In this document: positions 1 to 9,809 of the stretch, one piece after another | How positions within the stretch are numbered: the stretch's first letter is position 1 | Layout of the letters: each line of letters begins with the position of its first letter | Origin: Pseudomonas agarici | Lineage (GTDB): Bacteria; Pseudomonadota; Gammaproteobacteria; Pseudomonadales; Pseudomonadaceae | NCBI RefSeq assembly: GCF_900109755.1 | Contig: NZ_FOAR01000008.1 | Coordinates: 62,001 to 126,000 of the forward strand | DNA: 64,000 nt | Direction: 5' to 3' | Notes under the pieces: generated by a model | The model's input: the letters and a program-made list of their open reading frames with translations, nothing else | What the model was told of the DNA's origin: nothing | Database searches by the model: none | Position numbers and translations under genes: made by a program

Positions 1-585
1 CAGGAACTGCTCCCACGAGGCTTCCCGATGTTGCGGCCAGACGGCGCTTTTCCCTGCCGCCGGCAGGCTCACTTCATACAAGCGCTGCCATTCGCGCACT
101 GTATCGTCGAGTAGCAGCGCCTTGCCGATCCCGGTTCGCGCCAACGGCATGCGATGACCGACTCGCGAACGCATCTCCGGACCATTGCGTCCCGGATTCT
201 TGTGCAGGTACAGCACATCGTCGTCTTCGCGAATCGCCAGGTGGATGGTGTCGCCGGTCAGGCTCGACAACTGATCGAGGTATGGCACGGCCAGAGTCAC
301 CAGCGGCAACTCCTCACGCGCCTGAAAGCCCAGCTCGATCAACTTCGGCCCCAACAGGTAGCCGACCTGCGGCACCACTCGCAGATAGCGTGCTTCTACC
401 AGGCAACTGGCCAGGCGATGGGTGGTGCTGCGGGTGGTGCCAATGCGCCGGGCAATCTCCTTGAGATCACGGGCACCGCCCGCCACTGCCTGTACCACCC
501 CCAACCCCCGCAACAAGGTCTGAGTGCCGGTGGGCGCGGGCTCTTTGGCAACGTTGGTCGGGGAGATCGAGAGGTCTTCCTGCAT
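1..585 (-). CDS. IclR-family transcriptional regulator (partial, C-terminus outside window)
   Basis: The frame is open for 195 codons from the ATG at 585 to the window edge, so the end of the gene is missing. The N-terminal half has the IclR winged helix-turn-helix (LLRGLGVVQAVAGGARDLKEIA followed by RIGTTRSTTHRLASCL around residues 25-62). The start of the effector domain follows (DTIHLAIREDDDVLYL). It is the last gene of the minus-strand galactose module, about 107 bases after araH, so it is the likely local regulator, with galactose or a galactonate intermediate as ligand (inference). E. coli dgo is controlled by a GntR protein, so an IclR regulator here is a different wiring. Confidence 0.9.
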   Translation of the reverse strand, partial: MQEDLSISPTNVAKEPAPTGTQTLLRGLGVVQAVAGGARDLKEIARRIGTTRSTTHRLASCLVEARYLRVVPQVGYLLGPKLIELGFQAREELPLVTLAVPYLDQLSSLTGDTIHLAIREDDDVLYLHKNPGRNGPEMRSRVGHRMPLARTGIGKALLLDDTVREWQRLYEVSLPAAGKSAVWPQHREASWEQFL

Positions 586-692
586 ATCCAGCCTATAAGA
601 GGTGTACCAGAACGGCCGCCATTATGGCCTTTCGCCTGCCGACTGTGCAGCACCACCAATCGACCTCGGCGGCACGCAGTGCTCACGCCTTA

Positions 693-1658
693 TCAACGTT
701 GTTTCAGCCGGTCGATAATCACCGCCATCAGCAGGATCGAACCGCGAATCACATACTGGTAGAAGGTGTCGATATTCTTCAGGTTCATTGCGTTCTCGAT
801 GATCGCCAGGATCAGCACGCCGGCGATCACATGGCGGATCAGGCCGATCCCGCCACTGAGTGACACCCCGCCCAGCACGCAAGCGGAGATGACCGTCAGC
901 TCGAAGCCCTGGCCGATCATCGGCTGGCCGGAGGTCATCCGCGAGGCCAGGATCACCCCGGCCAGCGCACCGATCAGTCCGTGTACCGCGAAGATGATGA
1001 TCTTGGTCCGATCCACCTGGACCCCAGCCAGCAACGCTGCTTCCTGGTTACCGCCGATGGCCAGGGTGTTGCGTCCGTAGGTGGTGTAGTTGAGCAACCA
1101 GCCGAAGAACAGGAAACACAGCACGGTGATCACGATGGGCACCGGCACACCGAACAACTGGCCGTTGCCGAAGACAAAGAAGCCCTCGTCCATTACGCCG
1201 ACCGCCTTGCCGCTGGAAAAGATATAGGCCAGCCCGCGAACGATCTGCATCGTCGCCAGAGTGGCGATCAACGCATTGATGCGCAGCTTGGCGATCACGA
1301 TGCCGTTGATCAGCCCCACGCAAAGTCCCATCGCCAACGCCGCCGAGACGCCGAGAACGACGCTGTCGGTATCACGGATGACAATCCCCGCCACCACCCC
1401 CGCACAGGCGATCACCGAGCCCACCGATAGGTCGAAGTGACCCGAGGCCAGGCAGAACAACATGGTGCAGGCGGCAATCCCGGTGGTGGAAATCGCCAGG
1501 CCCAGGCCGCGCATGTTCAGCGGCGACAGAAAGTTGTCGATGAACAGCGTGCAGAACAGGAAGATTGCCAACGCCGCCAGCAGCATCAGCCAATCGTCGA
1601 AAAACTTGCGCTGATTCAGACCCAGCCAGAACGCGCCCGGCGTTTTTACCTGTGACAT
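693..1658 (-). CDS. araH: Sugar ABC transporter permease, AraH type
   Basis: Inner-membrane permease of about 321 residues and the size of AraH/RbsC proteins, with many hydrophobic segments and the family stretch GGNQEAALLAGV. It forms the membrane channel with AraG and AraF. The ATG at 1658 has GAGG five bases upstream and is preferred over the GTG two codons earlier. Its start lies 17 bases after the araG stop, so the two are co-transcribed. In E. coli the AraFGH system imports L-arabinose, and AraF also binds D-galactose; the galactonate genes next door make D-galactose the likely main substrate here (inference). Confidence 0.9.
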   Translation of the reverse strand: MSQVKTPGAFWLGLNQRKFFDDWLMLLAALAIFLFCTLFIDNFLSPLNMRGLGLAISTTGIAACTMLFCLASGHFDLSVGSVIACAGVVAGIVIRDTDSVVLGVSAALAMGLCVGLINGIVIAKLRINALIATLATMQIVRGLAYIFSSGKAVGVMDEGFFVFGNGQLFGVPVPIVITVLCFLFFGWLLNYTTYGRNTLAIGGNQEAALLAGVQVDRTKIIIFAVHGLIGALAGVILASRMTSGQPMIGQGFELTVISACVLGGVSLSGGIGLIRHVIAGVLILAIIENAMNLKNIDTFYQYVIRGSILLMAVIIDRLKQR

Positions 1659-1675
1659 AGCCACCTCGTCAGTCT

Positions 1676-3190
1676 TTAGTCCCGCAGTCGCGGGAGTGCC
1701 ATTTGCAACAGTCGGGCCTCATCGGCCTCGCTGCGCGCCAGTTCGCCGGTGATCGCCCCTTCGCTCATCACCAGCAGTCGGTCGGCGATGCCCATGACTT
1801 CCATAAGATCGCTGGACACCACGATCACCGCGATACCCCTGGCGGCCAGGTCGTGGATAATCTGGTAGATCTCCGCCTTAGCGCCGATATCGATGCCGCG
1901 AGTCGGTTCGTCGAGCAATAGCACCTTCATCGGCATCGACAACCAGCGGCCGAGAATGGCTTTCTGCTGGTTGCCGCCGGACAGGTAGAGAATCGGTTGC
2001 GCCGCCGACGGCGTGCGGATATTCAGGGCGGCGATCTGCCGCTGCGCGTTGTCCCGCTCCCAATCGCCCTGGATCAGGCAGCCGAAACCGGCGTGATGAG
2101 CACGGGCACTGATATTGATGTTCTCCGCGACGCTGGCGCGGGGCACGATGCCTTCCTTCTTGCGATCCTCCGGGCACAGCAGCACCCCCGCCGCAATGGC
2201 GTCGCGGGGCGATTTGAAGCGTACCGCGCCTCCCTCCAGCAACAGCCGTCCGCTCTCGCCACGGGCGAGTCCGGCCAGCAGTCGCAACAGCTCCGTGCGC
2301 CCCGCGCCGACCAAGCCAAACAGGCCGAGAATCTCCCCCTTGGCCACGCTGAAGCTAACCGGTTCCTGCAATCCCGGCCCCAGCAGCCCCTCGGCCCGCA
2401 ACGCTTCGCCGAAGTGTTCGCGTGGCCGATAGTTGTAGATATCCTGGATATCGCGACCGACCATGCAGCTCACCAGTTGATCGACACTCAACCGCGCCAT
2501 GTCCTCGAAGGTGCGCACAAAGCGCCCGTCCTTGAACACCGTCACCGTATCGCAGATGCGCAACACCTCGTCCATCCGGTGCGAGACATACAGGATCACC
2601 CGGCCCTCGTCCCGCAAGCGTGCAATGATCACCATTAGCCGCTCGATTTCCCGCGCCGACAGACTGCTGGTGGGTTCGTCGAAAGCAATCACTCGGGCGT
2701 TGCGCGACATCGCCTTGGCGATTTCCACCAGTTGCCGCTGGCCCAGGGACAGGCTACCGAGACGGGTATTGGGATCGATTTCATCGGCCAGGTCCTTGAG
2801 CAGTTCCCGTGCGCGACGGACCATCGCCCGCCGATTGACCATGCCCCAACGTGACGGCATATGACCCAGCAAGAGATTTTCGGCCACGCTCATTTCCGGC
2901 ACCAGTTGCAGTTCCTGGTGAATCACCGCGATGCCGCTGGCAATGCTGTCGGCGGAGGACTTGAAGTGCAGCGCCTGTCCACCGATCTGTAGATGGCCGC
3001 TGTTGGGCGCGTAGAAGCCGCCAAGAATCTTCAACAGCGTCGACTTACCGGCACCGTTTTCGCCCATCAGCGCATGTACGCTGTGGGGCCGGACCTCGAA
3101 GCTGATCTGCGCCAGCGCGCGGACCCCAGGAAACTCCTTGCCGATGCCATTGAAGCGCAGGCTAGCGCCCGTGTTCTGTTCATCCACCAT
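1676..3190 (-). CDS. araG: Sugar ABC transporter ATP-binding protein, AraG type
   Basis: Double ABC-ATPase of 504 residues, the length of E. coli AraG. The first cassette has Walker A GENGAGKST, signature LSLGQRQ and Walker B VIAFDEPTSS. The second has the degenerate P-loop GLVGAGRTE normal for this class, signature LSGGNQQKAI and Walker B LLLDEPTRGIDIG. Of three nearby starts, the ATG at 3190 has GGGAG at a seven-base spacing; the ATG at 3196 lies too close to that site. It powers sugar uptake through AraH. Confidence 0.93.
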   Translation of the reverse strand: MVDEQNTGASLRFNGIGKEFPGVRALAQISFEVRPHSVHALMGENGAGKSTLLKILGGFYAPNSGHLQIGGQALHFKSSADSIASGIAVIHQELQLVPEMSVAENLLLGHMPSRWGMVNRRAMVRRARELLKDLADEIDPNTRLGSLSLGQRQLVEIAKAMSRNARVIAFDEPTSSLSAREIERLMVIIARLRDEGRVILYVSHRMDEVLRICDTVTVFKDGRFVRTFEDMARLSVDQLVSCMVGRDIQDIYNYRPREHFGEALRAEGLLGPGLQEPVSFSVAKGEILGLFGLVGAGRTELLRLLAGLARGESGRLLLEGGAVRFKSPRDAIAAGVLLCPEDRKKEGIVPRASVAENINISARAHHAGFGCLIQGDWERDNAQRQIAALNIRTPSAAQPILYLSGGNQQKAILGRWLSMPMKVLLLDEPTRGIDIGAKAEIYQIIHDLAARGIAVIVVSSDLMEVMGIADRLLVMSEGAITGELARSEADEARLLQMALPRLRD

Positions 3191-3253
3191 CGCCATTCTC
3201 CCGCCTGAATCACCCAAGGAAAGACCACCTTTGGTGGTGAGCGAAAATCCGTT

Positions 3254-4255
3254 TCATTTCCACAGGCCGATCTTGCTCAGCTCCACCTGGAAGTTGGCCC
3301 GAGTGATCAGGGTGACATTGTCCAGCGCGGTGTACTTGGCCGGCTCCTTGCCGGTGGTAACCCAGGTGTACATCTGGCTGGCGGTTTCGTAGCCGGAGGT
3401 GTCCGGGCTCAGCAACATCGAGCCGAAGAAGCCGCTGTCGGCCTTTTTCAACTCGCCGATGGCATCGGTGCCGTTGATGCCGACGCCAATCACATTGGCA
3501 GCCTTGAAGCCGGCGCTCTCGGTGGCGCGCACGCCGCCCAGTACCGCGCTGTCGTTCATTCCGCCGATCAGCAGGTTCTTTGCCGCCGCGGGCAGTTTGA
3601 CCAGCGCCGAGTTGGTGGCGTCCATGCTGCCCGGTACGTCGAGGGTCTTGAGCGGACTGAACAGAATATGATCGGCCGGCAAGCCCGCCGCCTTGAGCCC
3701 TTCCACCGAACCGTCGGTACGTTTTTTACCGGTATCCAGTTCGTCGAAGGTGTTGATCACCGCGTAGGTGTCGCGCCACTCCCAGCCGCGCCGTTTCGCT
3801 TCCTCGGCCATCGCCGCACCCTGCTTCTGGCCGATCTTGAACGCCGCCAGGCCGACATAGGGTACATCCTCCATCGGATTGCCCTTGGCATCGACAAAGC
3901 GGTCGTCCACCGCCAACACCTTCAACCCATTGAGCTTGGCCTTGGCCATGATCGCCGGGCCCAGCGAAGTGTCCGGCGAGCAGATGACAAAACCCTTGGC
4001 GCCATTAGCAGCCAAGGTATCGATAGCGGCGAGGGTCTTCTCGCCATCCGGGACGGCGATCTTGATCACGGTGAAGCCTTTGTCCTTGCCGGCCTTCTCG
4101 GCAAAGGCCCATTCGGTCTGGAACCACGGCTCTTCGGCCTGCTTGACGAGAAAGCCGATCTTCACTTCTGCGGCCACGACGAGGTGAGAAAAACCGCTGG
4201 CGACGACTACCGCCACCGCGCAGGTCAGGGAACGGAGCTTGCGTTTGATAAGCAT
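3254..4255 (-). CDS. araF: Periplasmic sugar-binding protein, AraF type
   Basis: 333-residue periplasmic binding protein. It has a signal peptide (MLIKRKLRSL, a hydrophobic core, then cleavage near VVAAEVKIGF). The mature part closely matches E. coli AraF as remembered: KIGFLVKQAEEPWFQTEW, VPDGEKTLAAIDTLAANGAK, GMNDSAVLGGVRATE and ITRANFQVELSKIGL. It delivers L-arabinose or D-galactose to AraGH. The start at 4255 has GAGGG at good spacing, and an A-rich Crc/Hfq-type motif directly precedes that site. The setting among dgo genes argues for galactose as physiological substrate (inference). Confidence 0.93.
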   Translation of the reverse strand: MLIKRKLRSLTCAVAVVVASGFSHLVVAAEVKIGFLVKQAEEPWFQTEWAFAEKAGKDKGFTVIKIAVPDGEKTLAAIDTLAANGAKGFVICSPDTSLGPAIMAKAKLNGLKVLAVDDRFVDAKGNPMEDVPYVGLAAFKIGQKQGAAMAEEAKRRGWEWRDTYAVINTFDELDTGKKRTDGSVEGLKAAGLPADHILFSPLKTLDVPGSMDATNSALVKLPAAAKNLLIGGMNDSAVLGGVRATESAGFKAANVIGVGINGTDAIGELKKADSGFFGSMLLSPDTSGYETASQMYTWVTTGKEPAKYTALDNVTLITRANFQVELSKIGLWK

Positions 4256-4261
4256 GGGCAA

Positions 4262-4277
4262 CCCTCTTGTTCTTGTT
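4262..4277 (-). promoter_or_regulatory. Candidate Crc/Hfq CA motif overlapping the araF ribosome site
   Basis: On the minus strand AACAAGAACAAG abuts GAGGG, the araF ribosome-binding site. It contains two overlapping AAnAAnAA matches. In Pseudomonas, Hfq with Crc represses translation of catabolic mRNAs by binding such A-rich sites. The position fits carbon catabolite repression of sugar uptake (inference). Confidence 0.55.
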
Positions 4278-4338
4278 TGGCTGGTTCTGGTTGAATCGTT
4301 ACGTGCGACAAACGCCGCCCCGAAGGCCTGCGCGCCGG

Positions 4339-5157
4339 TCAGTCGTGATACATCACCGAACGCCCGCCATCGATCATCAGGCAGGAGGCGTTGATGAACG
4401 GCGCCTCGTCGGTCGCCAGGAACAAGGCCGTCATCGCCACCTCGACCGGCTGGCCGATACGCCGTGGCGGATGCAGGTCCAAGGCCCGCTGGCGCTCGGC
4501 CTCGGGGTCGGCGAAAGCGTTCCAGTAATCGACATTGAGCTGGGTCTCGATATACCCCGGAGCAATCGCGTTGACCCGAATACCCTTGGGCGCGTACTCG
4601 ATGCCCAGCGCCCGAGTCAGGCCGAGCAGGCCATGCTTGGCCACCGGATAAGGGAAACAGCCGGGAATGATGTGGCTGGAATGGGTCGAGGCGATATTGA
4701 TGATATTGCCGATGCCCTGCTCGATCATGTGCGGCAACACCGTCCGACAGCCGAACCAGGCGCCGTCCAGATCGATAGCAAAACAGCGCCGCCAATCCTC
4801 GTCGGTCATTTCCAGCGGGTCGCGAAACACATTCACGCCCGCGCAGTTGACCAGCACATCGACCCGACCGAAGCGTTCGATGGCCACATCGACCAGGGCG
4901 CGCCATTGGGTCGGCGAAGTGATGTCGATGGCTTGTGCGTGAATCCGCGCGCCCTGCCCGCGCCAGCGGGCGGCGACTTGCTCGACCTTCTCGGCCTGGA
5001 TATCGCCGATGACCAGTTTCGCCTGTTGTGCCTGGAAACAGGCGACGATTGCCTCGCCGATGCCCTGGGCCGCGCCGGTGATCACCACCACCTTGTCTTT
5101 CAGGCGGTCGCCCCGCTTCGGCTCGGGGACTTCGGGTAACGACAGCGGTTTGGCCAT
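4339..5157 (-). CDS. SDR-family sugar 1-dehydrogenase (probable D-galactose dehydrogenase)
   Basis: 272-residue classical short-chain dehydrogenase. It has the nucleotide-binding TGAAQGIG motif near residue 25, NCAG, the catalytic Ser in IASTHSS and YPVAK (YxxxK). The start at 5157 has a strong AGGAGGAG site. It lies between the importer genes and dgoT/dgoD, where the pathway needs oxidation of D-galactose to galactonolactone before DgoD can act. That role is inferred from position; the family also includes other sugar and polyol dehydrogenases. No lactonase gene is visible in the module. Confidence 0.85.
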   Translation of the reverse strand: MAKPLSLPEVPEPKRGDRLKDKVVVITGAAQGIGEAIVACFQAQQAKLVIGDIQAEKVEQVAARWRGQGARIHAQAIDITSPTQWRALVDVAIERFGRVDVLVNCAGVNVFRDPLEMTDEDWRRCFAIDLDGAWFGCRTVLPHMIEQGIGNIINIASTHSSHIIPGCFPYPVAKHGLLGLTRALGIEYAPKGIRVNAIAPGYIETQLNVDYWNAFADPEAERQRALDLHPPRRIGQPVEVAMTALFLATDEAPFINASCLMIDGGRSVMYHD

Positions 5158-5200
5158 TTCAACTCCTCCTGAATGAAATCCAATGAACCGGGAACTCGCA

Positions 5201-6511
5201 CTACAACTCGATCCGTTCGACCTTGCCGACCAGCAGCCCATAAGACAGCGCGCCGATCAACGCCAGCACGGCGATATAGGTAATAGCCGGGGCGAAGGAA
5301 TCGCCGCTGGCGAGAAAGCCGATCACGATCGGCGTGCTGATCGCCGACAGGTTGCCGATGAAATTGAATACCCCGCCGGTCAATCCCAGCAGACGCGCCG
5401 GGGCCAGGGTCGAGACCAGCGACCAGGTGATGGAGGCCAGACCGTTGCCGAAGAACGCCAGGGCGAGGAAGGCAATCACCAGGGCCGTGGAGTCGACAAA
5501 GTTGGCGCCAATGATCGACGTGGAAATCAGCAGCCCACCGATGATCGGCAACTTGCGCGCCAGACCGATACCGACGCCGCGCCGGATCAGCCAGTCGGAG
5601 AACAGCCCGGAGCAGAGCACGCCGACAAAGGCTGCGAGAAACGGCAACGAGGCGAGGAAACCGGACTTGATAAAGTCCATGCCACGGTACTTCACCAGGT
5701 AGGTCGGGAACCAGGTGAGGAAAAACCATAGGGTCGAGTTCAGGCAAAATTGTCCCAGATAGATGCCCCACAGCTTGCGCTGGCTGAGCACGATGCCCAG
5801 ATCCGCCCAACTGAATGGCGTCTTGCGCCGAGAGGTTTGCGCCTGGATATCCACCAGCCCGCCACCCTCGCGAATCAGCTCGATCTCGGCGCTATTGGCG
5901 CCCTTGAAGTCGCGGGGTTCACGATACACCGCGTACCAGATCGCCGCCCAGAGAATGCCCAGCGCACCGGTGCTGACAAACACCATATGCCAGCCGTATT
6001 GGTGCTGTAGCCAGGCCAGGACCGGGGTGAGGAACGCCAGGCCGACAAACTGCCCGGAGGTATAGAAGCCGATGGCGGTGGCCCGCTCGCGTTCCGGGAA
6101 CCAGGTGGTGACCACCCGGCTGTTGATCGGATAGGCCGGGGCTTCCAGGGCACCGACCGCCATGCGCAGGACAAACAGGGCAATGAAGCTGGCGGCGAAG
6201 CCGAGCAGCACTGTCGCCACCGACCACAGCAACAGGGCCACGCTGTAGAGAATCCGTGGCGGCACCCGGTCCACCAGCCAGCCGCCGGGAATCTGCATGG
6301 CGGCGTAGGTCCAGCCGAAGGCCGAGAAGATCAAGCCGACATGAATCGGGTCGATGCCCAGTTCGCCGGTCAGGGCCGGCGCGGCAATCGACAGGTTGCT
6401 GCGGTCCAGGTAATTGATCACCACGGTGATAAACAGCAGCACCATAATGAAGAAGCGCTTGCGGCTGGGCGTCACCAGGGACGCCGACGCCAGGGGCTGT
6501 TCGAGTTGCAT
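5201..6511 (-). CDS. dgoT: MFS transporter, anion:cation symporter type (probable galactonate permease)
   Basis: 436-residue, 12-segment MFS protein. The ACS-family signature NYLDRSNLSIAAPAL lies just after the first membrane segment, and GGWLVDRVPPR forms the loop 2-3 motif. Members near dgoD normally carry D-galactonate or other hexonates with protons. Its presence alongside an ABC importer suggests the module can use both galactose and external galactonate. The exact substrate is inferred from neighbours. Confidence 0.85.
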   Translation of the reverse strand: MQLEQPLASASLVTPSRKRFFIMVLLFITVVINYLDRSNLSIAAPALTGELGIDPIHVGLIFSAFGWTYAAMQIPGGWLVDRVPPRILYSVALLLWSVATVLLGFAASFIALFVLRMAVGALEAPAYPINSRVVTTWFPERERATAIGFYTSGQFVGLAFLTPVLAWLQHQYGWHMVFVSTGALGILWAAIWYAVYREPRDFKGANSAEIELIREGGGLVDIQAQTSRRKTPFSWADLGIVLSQRKLWGIYLGQFCLNSTLWFFLTWFPTYLVKYRGMDFIKSGFLASLPFLAAFVGVLCSGLFSDWLIRRGVGIGLARKLPIIGGLLISTSIIGANFVDSTALVIAFLALAFFGNGLASITWSLVSTLAPARLLGLTGGVFNFIGNLSAISTPIVIGFLASGDSFAPAITYIAVLALIGALSYGLLVGKVERIEL

Positions 6512-6595
6512 GGAGCGTGCCTCTTCTTATGATTATTGAGGACTGCTTATCGGTTACTTCTTGCTACGCATTCAGCGTCGCCGGATAAAACCATT

Positions 6596-7744
<1,149 letters not shown>

Positions 7745-7803
7745 CGCCTTTCTCTCTGGTCATGGCGCTCGTCGATGGACGCCGCGCATCGGCAGTCTTA
7801 ACC

Positions 7804-8424
7804 TTAACGGAAGGTGTTCCAGGCAGTTACATAGGTCTTAGCCCGCTCGGCCACTTGCGATGCGCTCAGCCCTGGCTTGAACAGTCCCGAACCGAGGCCG
7901 AAACCACTGACACCGGCCTCCAGAAAAGCCTGCATGGTGTCCGGCGTGATGCCGCCCACCGGGATCAACGCGGTGCCGGCCGGCAACACCGCGAGCCAGG
8001 CCTTGACCACCGCAGGCCCCAACTGCTCGGCGGGGAACATCTTCAACGCGTCAGCCCCCTCGGCCAGCGCGGCAAAGGCTTCGGTGGGCGTAGCGACGCC
8101 CGGCGCCAGGTACAGGCCAGCGGCCTTGGCCGCGCGCAGGACCACGGGGTCCGCGTGGGGCATGACGATCACCTGGCCACCCGCCGCCTTCACCTGTTCG
8201 ACCTGCGCCGGCGTCAACACGGTGCCTGCACCCACCAGGCAATCGGCGGGCAGGCTGTCGCGCAGGATACGAATACTGTCATAGGGTTGCGGCGAGTTGA
8301 GCGGCACTTCCAGAACGCGAAACCCCGCCTCGTACAGCACCCTGCCGATGGCCTCGGCTTCCTCGGGACGCAGGCCGCGAAGGATGGCGATCAGACCGTT
8401 TCTTGTCAGCGCTTGCTTGAACAT
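7804..8424 (-). CDS. dgoA: 2-dehydro-3-deoxy-6-phosphogalactonate aldolase
   Basis: 206-residue KDPG/KDPGal aldolase. It cleaves 2-dehydro-3-deoxy-6-phosphogalactonate to pyruvate and D-glyceraldehyde-3-phosphate. It contains the conserved Glu in RVLEVPLNSP, the glycine-rich GAGTVLTPAQ motif and the Schiff-base Lys in DALKMFPAEQLGP. It lies between dgoK and dgoD and works directly after DgoK. Confidence 0.95.
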   Translation of the reverse strand: MFKQALTRNGLIAILRGLRPEEAEAIGRVLYEAGFRVLEVPLNSPQPYDSIRILRDSLPADCLVGAGTVLTPAQVEQVKAAGGQVIVMPHADPVVLRAAKAAGLYLAPGVATPTEAFAALAEGADALKMFPAEQLGPAVVKAWLAVLPAGTALIPVGGITPDTMQAFLEAGVSGFGLGSGLFKPGLSASQVAERAKTYVTAWNTFR

Positions 8425-8455
8425 CTCAAACCTCCGAAAGGAATTGTCGAACGCT

Positions 8456-9427
8456 TCAGTCCAGCAAGCCGGCCGCCAGGGCCAGTTGCCATAAACCCCG
8501 TTCGGTGGCCTGTTCGGCCAGGCTCACCGAAGCGAAGCCGCAAGCCTCTAAGGCCCGCCGGTAACGGATGCAGAGTTGTGGGTTGCCGATCAGCAGGATC
8601 GCCGGCAGCTCGCTCCCGGCATGGCGCTGGCGCAGCAGCGTGCGCAGTGCCGCCAGTTCATGGCCGATCAACAGGCCGGACAGATAGTTGGGTTGTTCGG
8701 CGGCGCTCAACTCGCCGGTCAGGCCCAGGGTACGGGCGCTGAACAGCGTGGACAAAGGACCGACCTCGCCTTCGGTGGACAGGGCCACCTGCACACCGAG
8801 GTCAAAGGCTCGCGCATCGAACGGCGCGTTGCGTTGCTGGGTACGACCCAGGATGGTGTGCTCGCTCAAGGCAGCGAAGAGCTCGCCAGTCATGAAGGTA
8901 TCGAAGTGCACGAGGTTGCCGGCAATCACCTGGACCCATTTCGAATGACTACCGGGCAGGCCAATCAGCACGCGACTGTCATCGCCCAGCACATCGAGGG
9001 CGCCGAGCACCTGGGTTTCCTCGCCGCGCATCACATTCGGCAGGCGCGAACGCTGGATGACACCGGGGACGATATGCAGGTCGATACCGCGCAAGGTGCC
9101 CACCCTTTGCAGGCTGGAGCTCAAGCCGCCAAGACTGGCCGGGGTTTCCCGATACACAGCCTCGCGCCAACCTTGGGCACTGCCAACCATGCCACAGGCG
9201 ATCACCGGCAATTGCGCACAAGTATCAAGCCAGTCACCGCAAGCTTGATCGAATGCCAGCTCGAAACCATCGTCGCACCACTGCCCGGCCACCAGACGCG
9301 GCACCTTGGGCAATTGCATGATGCCGCACGCCAACATGCGCTGTTCCAGCACCAGGCCGTGAGGACCGAGCTTGTAGGCACGCAGGGAAGTCGTTCCCCA
9401 ATCGAGCGCGATCAATTGCGCCTGCAT
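8456..9427 (-). CDS. dgoK: 2-dehydro-3-deoxygalactonokinase
   Basis: 323-residue kinase of the DgoK family. It phosphorylates 2-dehydro-3-deoxygalactonate at O6. The N-terminal LIALDWGTTSLRAYKL is the phosphate-binding loop, with GMVGSAQGW and LIGLPGSHSKWV further on. It is the first gene of the galactose module, so the module promoter should lie in the 380-base gap between it and the divergent nucleoside hydrolase gene. The ATG at 9427 has AGGTG five bases upstream. Confidence 0.93.
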   Translation of the reverse strand: MQAQLIALDWGTTSLRAYKLGPHGLVLEQRMLACGIMQLPKVPRLVAGQWCDDGFELAFDQACGDWLDTCAQLPVIACGMVGSAQGWREAVYRETPASLGGLSSSLQRVGTLRGIDLHIVPGVIQRSRLPNVMRGEETQVLGALDVLGDDSRVLIGLPGSHSKWVQVIAGNLVHFDTFMTGELFAALSEHTILGRTQQRNAPFDARAFDLGVQVALSTEGEVGPLSTLFSARTLGLTGELSAAEQPNYLSGLLIGHELAALRTLLRQRHAGSELPAILLIGNPQLCIRYRRALEACGFASVSLAEQATERGLWQLALAAGLLD

Positions 9428-9431
9428 CGCT

Positions 9432-9450
9432 TCACCTGTGTTGTTTTTTT
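9432..9450 (-). promoter_or_regulatory. dgoK leader: ribosome site preceded by A-rich Crc/Hfq-type motif
   Basis: Reading the minus strand, AAAAAAACAACA is followed within a few bases by AGGTG and then the dgoK ATG. The A-rich run satisfies AAnAAnAA. The location matches where Hfq/Crc acts on Pseudomonas catabolic mRNAs; function here is inferred. Confidence 0.5.
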
Positions 9451-9512
9451 CGGCAGTGAGTGCCAGGGACTATAAACCCGGCGCGCTGAAAATCTCAACA
9501 TGTAAATAATAA

Positions 9513-9527
9513 TCCCATATAATGGGA
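9513..9527. promoter_or_regulatory. 15-bp palindrome upstream of dgoK, candidate operator
   Basis: TCCCATATAATGGGA has 6-base arms TCCCAT/ATGGGA around ATA. It lies 86 bases upstream of dgoK in an AT-rich promoter-like stretch shared with the divergent nucleoside hydrolase gene. IclR-family operators are commonly pseudopalindromes of about this length, so the IclR regulator at 1-585 is the natural candidate (inference). Confidence 0.5.
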
Positions 9528-9559
9528 ACTATAACTTCACCAACACTACCATCGGCGTC

Positions 9560-9605
9560 TTGCGGGATCGGCCGTCACGGCCAGCAGACCGGCTCCCACG
9601 GGCAT
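9560..9605. repeat. REP-like palindromic sequence
   Basis: The minus strand reads CCCGTGGGAGCCGGTCTGCTGG followed by a GGCCG/CGGCC hairpin. GTGGGAGC-type heads on a short hairpin are characteristic of REP elements in fluorescent pseudomonads. It sits in the gap between two divergent genes. Confidence 0.45.
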
Positions 9606-9809
9606 CATGGGCGGATCGGCACGCATGGTATATTGGCGCGCCACCCCGCCCTGTCGCAGGAATGCCCGATGTGGGCAAGAAAATCGGCATCAGAGCCCAA
9701 TAAGCCCCAGACGCGCAGCCGGATCCAACGTGTCGCTGATGGCGTTTCCAGGCGTCGGCAGGCATGCTGGGTTAGGGCATTACAACAACACTCATTGGGG
9801 CAAATCACC

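Noticed and set aside
4256..4906. Upstream extension of the araF reading frame to about 550 codons
   Set aside because: The extension is the SDR gene read in another frame. araF has its own signal peptide and ribosome site at 4255.
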